Source: Flaviramulus multivorans (GTDB lineage: Bacteria; Bacteroidota; Bacteroidia; Flavobacteriales; Flavobacteriaceae). Taken from it: a stretch of 64,000 nt of DNA. The notes beneath the pieces are model-generated. The model was not told the DNA's origin and did no database searches. It saw only the letters and a program-made list of their open reading frames with translations. The stretch lies in the NCBI RefSeq assembly GCF_021728415.1, contig NZ_JAKKDV010000001.1, positions 1,007,970 through 1,071,969 on the forward strand. The letters are read 5' to 3'. Of this stretch, positions 16,996-24,803 are shown piece by piece; position 1 is the stretch's first letter, and every line of letters begins with the position of its first letter. The translations under genes were made by a program, and so were the position numbers.

Positions 16996-17460
16996 ATGAA
17001 AATGAATATTATGAAGTACAGTGAAAAAATTTCAAACAAGTTAAATGAATTATTAGTAAAAAACTATGATGCCGAAAAAGGGTATTTAAATGCTATTGAT
17101 AATATTGATAATGATAGATTGAAAATGTTTTTTAAAAGGCGAGCTTCGGAACGAAGTGAGTTTGCAAAAGAATTAAGAACAGAAATCCTTCGCTATGGTG
17201 AATTACCTGAAGAATCAGGTAGTTTTAAAGGAACCATGCATAGAAATTGGATGACCTTGAAATCACTTTTTAGCTCAAATAATGAAGAGGCTATCTTGGA
17301 AGAAGCCATTAGAGGCGAGGAAGCAAGTTTGGAAGAGTACAATGAAATCTTAAAAGATAAAACTTTACCACCAACTATTGACTCGTTATTGACAAAGCAA
17401 AAAAATGCTATACAAGCAGCCATTAATACTGAAAAAGTACATGAAGAATTAGTGTCGTAA
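16996..17460 (+). CDS. DUF2383 (PA2169-family) four-helix protein, copy 2
   Basis: The 154-aa helical protein is a paralogue of the one at 13888-14337. The shared region around DRLKMFFKRRASERSEFAKELRTEI is very similar in both. It lacks a signal peptide. The start may be at 16996 or at an internal ATG a few codons later (MKYSEKISNK). It is followed by a strong terminator and stands alone. Function unknown, possibly stress-related by family. Confidence 0.72.
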   Translation: MKMNIMKYSEKISNKLNELLVKNYDAEKGYLNAIDNIDNDRLKMFFKRRASERSEFAKELRTEILRYGELPEESGSFKGTMHRNWMTLKSLFSSNNEEAILEEAIRGEEASLEEYNEILKDKTLPPTIDSLLTKQKNAIQAAINTEKVHEELVS

Positions 17461-17484
17461 ACATTAATTTTTGGTTAAGATTGG

Positions 17485-17508
17485 CGCAACCCTTGGGTTG
17501 CGTTTTTT
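17485..17508 (+). terminator. Strong Rho-independent terminator
   Basis: CGCAACCC and GGGTTGCG arms with a 2-base centre are followed by six T residues. It ends the copy-2 DUF2383 transcript and insulates dnaE. Confidence 0.85.
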
Positions 17509-17608
17509 GTTTACAACTGTTTATAACTTCACTTTAAATAAGTATAAATTCTATGTATTTTTATAAACTCGTTTTTAAACAAAACAAATCAACAGATAAA
17601 CTTTTTAG

Positions 17609-20600
17609 ATGTACTTAATTTTCGATACTGAAACAACTGGATTACCTAAACGTTGGGATGCACCTATTACTGATACTGATAATTGGCCAAGGTGTATACA
17701 AATTGCATGGCAATTACACGATGCCATGGGTAATTGTATCGATCATCAAGACTATTTAGTAAAACCAGAGGGGTTCAATATTCCTTATGATGCGGAGAAA
17801 ATACATGGTATTTCAACAGAATTAGCTGAAGAGCAAGGGATTTCTCTTGCTGAAGTTTTAGAAAAGTTTAATGCAGCTTTAAGTAAAACCAAATTTGTAG
17901 TTGGACATAACGTAAAGTTCGATTTAAACATTATGGGTGCTGAATTTGTTCGTGGAGATGTTGCAAATCCTTTACAAGAATTACCAGTTTTAGATACCTG
18001 TACAGAACACACTGCGCAACTATGCCAAATTCCTGGTGGACGTTATGGAAAGTTTAAGTTACCAACCCTAACTGAATTACATGAGCATTTGTTTGACGAA
18101 CCGTTTGATGAAGCCCATAATGCTACAGCCGATGTTGAAGCAACTACACGTTGCTTTTTAGAGTTAATTCGTTTGGGTGAATATACCAAAGAGCAGTTGG
18201 ATGTTCAACCTGATTATTTTCAAAAATATAAAGAATCAAACCCTAAAGAAATTCAGCTTTTAGGATTAAGACACATCAATCTTAAAAAGGAAAGTGCTCA
18301 AATTCGCGAACGTTTAAAAAAGGCAGAGAGCGTTCAGATTTCTTCTGAAGAAATTCAGCAAAATGTATCAGACTTAGAGGATATAGATTTTGTTCACTTA
18401 CACAATCATTCCCAATTTTCAGTGCTTCAATCAACCATGAGTGTTACTGATATTGTAACGGTAGCAGGTGAAAATAATATGCCTGCGGTTGCTTTAACCG
18501 ATCATGCCAATATGATGGGTGCTTTTCACTTTGTTAGAGCTGTTAATAATCATAACAGAAACGTTCAAACAAAAAATAAAGCGCTTATTGAAAACGGTGA
18601 AAAGCCGAAACTTAAAGAAATTAAACCCATTATTGGTTGTGAATTTTTTGTTTGCGAAGACCACAAAGACAAAACGAGAAAGGATAACGGTTATCAAATT
18701 GTATTGCTGGCAAAAAATAAAAACGGCTACCATAATCTCGCCAAATTATCATCACATGCTTTTGTTAGTGGGTTTTACTACTTACCAAGAATTGATAAAA
18801 AACTCATAGAACAGTATAAAGACGATTTAATTGTGCTAACTGGAAACTTGTACGGTGAAGTTCCGAGTAAAGTATTAAATGTTGGTGAAAACCAAGCAGA
18901 AGAAGCATTGCTCTGGTGGAAAGAGCAATTTGGAAACGATTTGTACATTGAGTTAATGCGTCATAATCAAGAGGACGAAAACAGAGTAAATAAAATTTTA
19001 ATTGAGTTTTCAAAAAAGCATGATGTAAAACTGGTTGCTACTAACAACACTTATTATTGTAAAAAGGAAGATGCTAATGCGCATGATATTTTATTGTGTG
19101 TAAAAGATGGTGAAAAGCAAGCAACACCTATTGGTCGCGGTCGCGGTTATCGTTACGGATTGCCAAATCAGGAGTATTATTTTAAGTCTTCAGACGAAAT
19201 GAAGTCTCTTTTTAAAGACATTCCAGAGGCAATTAGTAATGTTCAGGAAATAGTTGACAAAGTTGAAGCATACGATTTGGCACGTGATGTTTTATTGCCT
19301 GCATTTGATATTCCAGATGAATTTAAGAACGAAGAAGATTTAAAAGATGGTGGTAAGCGAGGAGAAAATGCTTATTTAAAACACCTTACTTATGAAGGCG
19401 CCAAAAAACGATATGGCGAAGACCTAACCGAAGAGATTAAAGAACGACTTGATTTTGAGCTAAGCGTTATCGAAAACACTGGATATCCAGGGTATTTTTT
19501 AATTGTTGAAGATTTTATTCGAGAAGCTAGAAAAATGGATGTTTCGGTGGGGCCAGGTCGTGGTTCTGCAGCAGGTTCGGTGGTGGCTTATTGTCTTTGG
19601 ATAACGAATATAGATCCCCTAAAATACGATTTGCTTTTTGAGAGATTCTTGAATCCAGACCGTATTAGTATGCCGGATATTGATATTGATTTTGATGATG
19701 AAGGACGAAGTCGTGTGATGGATTACGTTATCAAAAAATACGGTAGTAATCAGGTTGCACAAATTATTACTTATGGTACCATGGCGGCAAAATCGTCAAT
19801 TAGAGATACGGCTAGAGTGCTCGATTTACCATTATTTGATGCCGATAGAATAGCAAAGTTAATTCCAACAATGTCGAAACTCAACAAGATTTTTGGGTTA
19901 GACGAAAAGGAATTAAGCAAAAAATTTAGAGCAGAAGATTTAGAAAAAGTTAACCAGCTTTTGAATATTTCTGAAGGAGACGATTTGGAAGCCGAAACTG
20001 TTAATACCGCCAGAGCTTTAGAAGGTTCCGTTAGAAATACAGGAATTCATGCCTGTGGAGTTATTATAACACCCGATGATATTACCAAGTTTGTTCCTGT
20101 GGCAACAGCCAAAGACTCGGATTTGTACGTTACTCAATTCGATAACTCGGTTGTTGAGGAAGCTGGATTATTAAAAATGGATTTCTTGGGGTTAAAAACG
20201 TTAACCCTTATAAAAGATACCGTTAAAATAGTTAAGGCAAAACACGATATATTGCTCGATCCAGACAACTTTCCATTGGACGATGAAAAGACGTATGAAT
20301 TATTTCAAAAAGGAGAAACCGTTGGAGTATTTCAGTACGAATCCCCAGGAATGCAAAAGCATCTTAAAGATTTAAAACCTACGGTGTTTGAAGATTTAAT
20401 TGCGATGAATGCTTTGTATCGTCCAGGTCCAATGGAATACATTCCGAGTTTTGTACGCAGAAAGCACGGTGATGAGGATATAGAGTACGATTTACCTGCC
20501 ATGGAAGAGTACTTAAAGGAAACATACGGAATTACTGTTTATCAAGAGCAGGTAATGTTGCTATCTCAAAAGTTAGCTGGCTTTACTAAAGGTGAAGCCG

Positions 20601-21997
20601 ATGTTTTGCGTAAGGCTATGGGTAAAAAGCAAATAGCAGTGCTTGATAAAATGAAACCTAAGTTTATTGAGCAAGCTAGTGCAAATGGGCATGATGCCAA
20701 AGTGCTTGAAAAGGTTTGGAAAGATTGGGAAGCATTTGCCAGTTATGCGTTTAATAAATCGCATTCAACCTGTTATGCGTGGATTGCTTACCAAACGGCC
20801 TATTTAAAAGCGCATTACCCAGCGGAGTATATGGCTGCGGTACTTTCAAATAACATGAATGACATTAAGCAAGTCACCTTCTTTATGGAAGAATGTAAGC
20901 GCATGAAATTACCCGTTTTAGGTCCGGATGTCAATGAATCGTATTACAAGTTTTCTGTGAATAAAGACAATGCAGTACGTTTTGGTATGGGAGCTATTAA
21001 AGGCGTAGGTCATGGCGCCGTAATCACAATTGTTGAAAATAGAAAGAAAGACGGACATTACAAATCTATTTTTGATTTAGCAAAGCGTATAGATTTGCGT
21101 GCAGCCAATAAAAAGGCCTTTGAAAACTTAGCGCTTGCTGGCGGTTTTGATTGTTTTAAAAACACACATCGCGCCCAATATTTTCATGATGAAGGAGATG
21201 GCATTACGTTTTTAGAAAAGGCTATAAAATATGGTGCAAAGCATCAAGAAAATGAAAACTCTGCACAGGTAAGTTTATTTGGAGATGCCAGTGATGTTCA
21301 AATTGCGGAGCCTCAAGTTCCGCCTTGCGAAGAATGGGGAACCATGGAGAAGTTGGCACGTGAAAAAGAGGTAGTTGGGATTTATATTTCTGGGCATCCA
21401 TTAGATGATTTTAAAACGGAAATCACCACATTTTGTAATGCAAGTATAGCGATGTTTAAAGATTTAGGCTCCTATGTAAATAGGGAGCTAGTTTTTGGTG
21501 GTGTAGTAACCGATGTACAACATAGAGTTAGCAAACAAGGTAAAGGATGGGCTACTTTTACTATTGAAGATTATACCGATAGTTTTGAGTTTAGAATTTT
21601 TGGTGAAGAGTATTTAAAGTTTAGGCACTTTTTAATGAAAAATAGCTTTGTATTTGTAAAAACCTTTGTTCGTGAAGGGTGGACAAATAAAGAAACTGGT
21701 AAAATGGGAGACCCAAGACTGCAGTTTAATAATTTTCAATTGCTACACGATGTGATGGAAAATTATACTAAAAAATTATCTATACAAGTGGATATTGACG
21801 ATTTGAACAAAGAAAAAATTGTTGCTTTAAAAGAATTAATACACATGCACCCAGGAAATCAGGCGCTTAATTTTGTGGTTTATGATAACGATGAACAAAT
21901 AAAATTAACGATGCCAAGTAGAAAGCAAAAAGTAAAAGTTTGTCAAGAGTTAATAAACGAATTAGAGGCTCAGGATGTTAAGTATAAATTAAATTAA
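17609..21997 (+). CDS. dnaE: DNA polymerase III alpha subunit with fused proofreading exonuclease
   Basis: The 1462-aa protein is the replicative polymerase. Residues 1-205 form a DnaQ-like 3'-5' exonuclease: FDTETTGLP (Exo I), HNVKFDLNIM (Exo II) and HNATADVEAT (Exo III, with His and Asp). Next comes the PHP domain (VHLHNHSQFSVLQ, ALTDHANMMG), then the C-family polymerase core (PGRGSAAGSVVAY, PDIDIDFDDEGR with catalytic aspartates), the helix-hairpin-helix region, and an OB fold near 1290-1360. E. coli DnaE has no exonuclease domain and uses a separate epsilon. The fused form is common in this phylum. Confidence 0.95.
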   Translation: MYLIFDTETTGLPKRWDAPITDTDNWPRCIQIAWQLHDAMGNCIDHQDYLVKPEGFNIPYDAEKIHGISTELAEEQGISLAEVLEKFNAALSKTKFVVGHNVKFDLNIMGAEFVRGDVANPLQELPVLDTCTEHTAQLCQIPGGRYGKFKLPTLTELHEHLFDEPFDEAHNATADVEATTRCFLELIRLGEYTKEQLDVQPDYFQKYKESNPKEIQLLGLRHINLKKESAQIRERLKKAESVQISSEEIQQNVSDLEDIDFVHLHNHSQFSVLQSTMSVTDIVTVAGENNMPAVALTDHANMMGAFHFVRAVNNHNRNVQTKNKALIENGEKPKLKEIKPIIGCEFFVCEDHKDKTRKDNGYQIVLLAKNKNGYHNLAKLSSHAFVSGFYYLPRIDKKLIEQYKDDLIVLTGNLYGEVPSKVLNVGENQAEEALLWWKEQFGNDLYIELMRHNQEDENRVNKILIEFSKKHDVKLVATNNTYYCKKEDANAHDILLCVKDGEKQATPIGRGRGYRYGLPNQEYYFKSSDEMKSLFKDIPEAISNVQEIVDKVEAYDLARDVLLPAFDIPDEFKNEEDLKDGGKRGENAYLKHLTYEGAKKRYGEDLTEEIKERLDFELSVIENTGYPGYFLIVEDFIREARKMDVSVGPGRGSAAGSVVAYCLWITNIDPLKYDLLFERFLNPDRISMPDIDIDFDDEGRSRVMDYVIKKYGSNQVAQIITYGTMAAKSSIRDTARVLDLPLFDADRIAKLIPTMSKLNKIFGLDEKELSKKFRAEDLEKVNQLLNISEGDDLEAETVNTARALEGSVRNTGIHACGVIITPDDITKFVPVATAKDSDLYVTQFDNSVVEEAGLLKMDFLGLKTLTLIKDTVKIVKAKHDILLDPDNFPLDDEKTYELFQKGETVGVFQYESPGMQKHLKDLKPTVFEDLIAMNALYRPGPMEYIPSFVRRKHGDEDIEYDLPAMEEYLKETYGITVYQEQVMLLSQKLAGFTKGEADVLRKAMGKKQIAVLDKMKPKFIEQASANGHDAKVLEKVWKDWEAFASYAFNKSHSTCYAWIAYQTAYLKAHYPAEYMAAVLSNNMNDIKQVTFFMEECKRMKLPVLGPDVNESYYKFSVNKDNAVRFGMGAIKGVGHGAVITIVENRKKDGHYKSIFDLAKRIDLRAANKKAFENLALAGGFDCFKNTHRAQYFHDEGDGITFLEKAIKYGAKHQENENSAQVSLFGDASDVQIAEPQVPPCEEWGTMEKLAREKEVVGIYISGHPLDDFKTEITTFCNASIAMFKDLGSYVNRELVFGGVVTDVQHRVSKQGKGWATFTIEDYTDSFEFRIFGEEYLKFRHFLMKNSFVFVKTFVREGWTNKETGKMGDPRLQFNNFQLLHDVMENYTKKLSIQVDIDDLNKEKIVALKELIHMHPGNQALNFVVYDNDEQIKLTMPSRKQKVKVCQELINELEAQDVKYKLN

Positions 21998-22004
21998 ACC
22001 ACCT

Positions 22005-22087
22005 TGTGCGCTAAGGATAGTAGCGGCATCCTTTTTTGCTTTTAAAAGCAAAAAAGATATAGCGAATAGCCTGTTTTAAGCGCCCAA
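22005..22087 (-). repeat. Dispersed ~85-bp repeat, copy C
   Basis: Read on the minus strand it starts TTTGGGCG and ends TATCCTTAGCGCAC. It has a long central hairpin (CTTTTTTGC..GCAAAAAAG). It is related to copies at 5851-5932 and 60815-60903. It begins 8 bp after the dnaE stop and could also serve as its terminator. Confidence 0.65.
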
Positions 22088-22213
22088 ATACTTTAAATAA
22101 CTGCAAACAATGTAACTATAAACAAAACAAATTGTTAGCTTGTAAGCTTTCGAATATTTTTTGACTAATTTTGTGTAATTAAAATTAATAAAACACATTA
22201 AAATATAAATATT

Positions 22214-22531
22214 ATGGCATTAGAGATAACAGATGCAATGTTTGAAGAAACAGTTTTAAAAAGTGATAAACCTGTATTGGTTGATTTTTGGGCAGCGTGG
22301 TGTGGACCTTGTAGAATGGTAGGACCTATTATTGAAGAAATAAGTAATGAGTACGAAGGTAAAGCTGTTGTTGGTAAAGTAGATGTTGATGCTAACCAGG
22401 AGTTTGCAGCTAAATACGGCGTACGTAATATACCTACGGTTTTAGTATTTCAAAACGGTGAGGTAGTAGGACGACAAGTAGGTGTAGCACCAAAAAATGC
22501 TTATACAGATGCGATTGATTCGCTTTTGTAA
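22214..22531 (+). CDS. trxA: Thioredoxin
   Basis: The 105-aa protein is a classic thioredoxin: VLVDFWAAWCGPCRMVGP with redox Cys30 and Cys33, cis-proline in RNIPTVLVFQNGE, and no signal peptide. It reduces disulfides in cytosolic proteins such as ribonucleotide reductase. Its own terminator follows. Confidence 0.95.
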   Translation: MALEITDAMFEETVLKSDKPVLVDFWAAWCGPCRMVGPIIEEISNEYEGKAVVGKVDVDANQEFAAKYGVRNIPTVLVFQNGEVVGRQVGVAPKNAYTDAIDSLL

Positions 22532-22553
22532 TAAATAAATTAAAAGAAAGTAG

Positions 22554-22585
22554 AAAAGGTTTGCCATAATGGTAAACCTTTTTTT
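22554..22585 (+). terminator. Terminator of trxA
   Basis: AAAAGGTTTgCC and GGtAAACCTTTT arms around ATAAT-like loop are followed by a T-run. Confidence 0.8.
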
Positions 22586-22616
22586 ATTTTAGTTGCATTG
22601 TAAAAAATAAAGAAGA

Positions 22617-23159
22617 ATGAGTAAACCAATAAAAGTACAAGATGCTATTGATAGCAAATTAATTGAAGAACGCAAAGTGTTTTTGTGGGGTCAAGTAGAT
22701 GATAAATCTGCTAAACATGTTATAGACAGATTACTATATTTGGATGCTTTAGAAAAAAAGGACATTCATTTATATATTAACAGCCCTGGAGGTTATGTAA
22801 CCTCGGGGTTTGCTATGTACGATTGCATTAAATCTTTAAAAAGTGATGTTTCAACAATATGTACTGGGTTAGCAGCAAGTATGGGATCAATTCTCTTATC
22901 TGTGGGAACCAAAGGAAAGCGTTTTATACAGCCACATGCTCGTGTAATGATACATCAACCAAGTGGTGGTGCACGTGGACAAGCGAGTGATATAGAAATT
23001 ACAGCACAAGAAATTTTAAAAACTAAAGAGTTAAGTGCTAAAATTTTGGCTGATAATTGCGGACAAACCTTTGAAAAAGTGATGAAGGATTTTAATCGTG
23101 ACCATTGGATGGGTGCAGAGGAATCACTGGCGTACGGAATTGTTGATAAGATAATATAA
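22617..23159 (+). CDS. clpP: ClpP-family serine protease
   Basis: The 180-aa protein is a ClpP-like peptidase. The catalytic triad is visible: Ser88 (GLAASMGSIL), His113 (MIHQPSGG) and Asp162 (DFNRDHWMGAEE). The oxyanion loop INSPGG is present. There is no propeptide and no clpX or tig gene beside it, unlike the standard locus, so this is probably a second ClpP paralogue of the cell. It would need an AAA+ partner such as ClpX or ClpC. Confidence 0.85.
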   Translation: MSKPIKVQDAIDSKLIEERKVFLWGQVDDKSAKHVIDRLLYLDALEKKDIHLYINSPGGYVTSGFAMYDCIKSLKSDVSTICTGLAASMGSILLSVGTKGKRFIQPHARVMIHQPSGGARGQASDIEITAQEILKTKELSAKILADNCGQTFEKVMKDFNRDHWMGAEESLAYGIVDKII

Positions 23160-23164
23160 AAAAA

Positions 23165-23304
23165 GCCCCACCTAACCTCCCCAAAGGGGAGGGATTTTTA
23201 CTGTTGCGGTAATAGAGTAGGTGGTTAATTGGAGTGGTTTTTTAAATTGTAAAATACATTTTTTTACAAGAGTGTTTCTCCCCTTTGGGGAGATTAAGAG
23301 GGGC
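23165..23304. repeat. 140-bp element with inverted terminal repeats (MITE-like)
   Basis: The left end GCCCCACCTAACCTCCCCAA and right end (reverse complement GCCCCTCTTAATCTCCCCAA) pair over about 27 bp including AGGGGAG. Each end also has an internal CTCCCCAAAGGGGAG palindrome. There is no ORF inside. It fills the gap between clpP and the DUF58 gene, and its right end supplies the AGAGGGG in front of that gene's ATG. Confidence 0.75.
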
Positions 23305-23306
23305 AT

Positions 23307-24236
23307 ATGAATTTACAAAACGAACTTAATAAAGCGCAAGGGTTTAAAAACCTAGAATTGCTTGCTAAACAAGTAGTTGAAGGTTTTATTGCGGGGATGC
23401 ATAAAAGTCCGTTTCATGGGTTTTCGGCAGAATTTGCTGAACATAAAATTTATAATCAAGGCGAAAGCACTCGACATATTGATTGGAAGCTATTTGCAAA
23501 AACCGACAAACTCTATACGAAGCGGTACGATGACGAAACCAACTTACGTTGTCATATTATTTTAGATAATAGTAGCTCGATGCATTACCCGAAAATGGAT
23601 ACGTTTTCTATTGATAGGTTGAATAAAGTTGGTTTTTCGGTTTTAGCATCAGCGTGTTTGATGCATATTTTAAAAAGACAACGCGATGCTGTTGGGTTGA
23701 GTATTTATAGCGATGAATATGATTACTATGCCCCGGAGAAAGGGAGCGAACGCCACCATCAAATGCTATTGAATCATCTAAGTGAGGCAGTTATTTCAAA
23801 GCCCTTAAACAAACAAACCGAAACTTATAAGTATTTACATGAAATAGCAGAGAAAATTCACCGACGCTCGATGATTTTTCTGTTTACCGATATGTTTCAG
23901 ACCAATGAGGATGAAACAAAGCTTTTTGAAGCTTTACGGCATTTAAAGTATAACAAGCACGAAGTTATTTTGTTTCATGTATTTGATAAGTCTAAAGAAT
24001 TAAAATTTGATTTTGATAATAAACCGAAGCGTTTTGTAGATGTTGAAACGGGCGAGTATATTAATTTGTATGCCGACTCTATAAAGGAAAACTATAATAA
24101 AGCTGTTGAGGATTATTTTGAAGCATTGAGGCTTAAATGTGCGCAGTACAAGATAAAGTATGTAGAGGCGGATATTAATAAAGATTTTAATAATATTCTG
24201 ACTACATATATGATAGAACGCCAAAAGTTTGTTTAG
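23307..24236 (+). CDS. DUF58 domain protein (MoxR-associated, VWA-like)
   Basis: The 309-aa protein has the DUF58 signature around residues 40-110 (GESTRHIDWKLFAKTDKLY, then ILDNSSSMHY, a MIDAS-like D-x-S-x-S metal site). In many bacteria this family is encoded next to MoxR ATPases and proteins of the BatA type and is involved in assembly of envelope or metal proteins. No MoxR gene lies in this window. The possible ribosome binding purines AGAGGGG come from the preceding repeat element. Confidence 0.85.
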   Translation: MNLQNELNKAQGFKNLELLAKQVVEGFIAGMHKSPFHGFSAEFAEHKIYNQGESTRHIDWKLFAKTDKLYTKRYDDETNLRCHIILDNSSSMHYPKMDTFSIDRLNKVGFSVLASACLMHILKRQRDAVGLSIYSDEYDYYAPEKGSERHHQMLLNHLSEAVISKPLNKQTETYKYLHEIAEKIHRRSMIFLFTDMFQTNEDETKLFEALRHLKYNKHEVILFHVFDKSKELKFDFDNKPKRFVDVETGEYINLYADSIKENYNKAVEDYFEALRLKCAQYKIKYVEADINKDFNNILTTYMIERQKFV

Positions 24237-24268
24237 TTAAAATTTTATACAAAAAACACAAAAAAACA

Positions 24269-24299
24269 TTTGAGATATAAAAAAAGGCGTGTATATTTG
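24269..24299 (+). promoter_or_regulatory. Promoter of tRNA-Asp
   Basis: TTTG at 24269-24272 and TATATTTG at 24292-24299 are separated by exactly 19 bp, the consensus spacing for the primary sigma factor of Bacteroidota. The tRNA begins 18 bp downstream. Confidence 0.8.
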
Positions 24300-24317
24300 C
24301 AACCGCAATAATGCAAC

Positions 24318-24394
24318 GGTCTGGTAGTTCAGTTGGTTAGAATGTCGCCCTGTCACGGCGAAGGTCGCGGGTTCGAGTCCCGTCCAGACCGCCA
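24318..24394 (+). tRNA. tRNA-Asp (anticodon GTC)
   Basis: The acceptor arms GGTCTGG and CCAGACC pair fully, with discriminator G and an encoded CCA. The anticodon loop CTGTCAC gives GTC at 24352-24354. The T loop GGTTCGAGTCC is standard. Confidence 0.97.
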
Positions 24395-24402
24395 AATTGC
24401 TA

Positions 24403-24430
24403 AAAGCTCTAAGAGATTAGGGCTTTTTTT
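24403..24430 (+). terminator. Terminator after tRNA-Asp
   Basis: AAAGCTCTAA and TTAGGGCTTT arms with one T-G wobble and a GAGA loop are followed by TTTT. Confidence 0.8.
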
Positions 24431-24453
24431 GGCAAGTTAAAGAAGTTGTGTTG

Positions 24454-24512
24454 TTAGTAAACACTAAGTGTTTACTAAAGGTTTAAGTAGTTAAACCAAT
24501 GGAAAGCTTTCC
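24454..24512. repeat. Three adjacent perfect palindromes
   Basis: TTAGTAAACACT pairs with AGTGTTTACTAA around one base (24454-24478). GGTTTAA pairs with TTAAACC around GTAG (24480-24497). GGAAAGCTTTCC is at 24501-24512, followed by a T-rich stretch. They could be protein sites, or the last could be a second terminator. Confidence 0.55.
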
Positions 24513-24803
24513 TTTTTTCTTTATAGAAGATTGGGATGCTTTTTTGTTTTTGGGATATTCTATAAAAATTAAAAACTTCAAGTTGTTATTTTAAACGCAA
24601 ATCGTATCTTACGAATGTTTGGAAAATGATGTCTCATATTTTAATAAAGTCAATTTCACGGTAATATTACTTCATATTGATTTTATACTAAATTCATTAT
24701 CAAATTTTTTATAAACCATTAGCAAATAGGTTGTTGCTGTTAGTATAAGCGGTTTTAGTTAAGAGTAACAAAGTTCAATAAAAAAATCAATGGAATAAAG
24801 TAT
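24513..24803. other. Intergenic region upstream of the sensory island
   Basis: About 290 bp without a supported gene. It is AT-rich and should contain the promoter of the 938-aa PAS gene. I see no clear -7/-33 pair and no sigma-54 site. Short open frames here have no leader support. Confidence 0.4.

Noticed and set aside
21352..21368. TTGGCACG-like word resembling a -24 box in dnaE
   Set aside because: Inside coding sequence, with no TTGC at the right distance and no gene start after it.
24499..24594. 31-codon open frame starting ATGGAAAGC
   Set aside because: No leader signal, it begins in a palindrome cluster, and its Phe-rich product looks like noise from AT-rich DNA.
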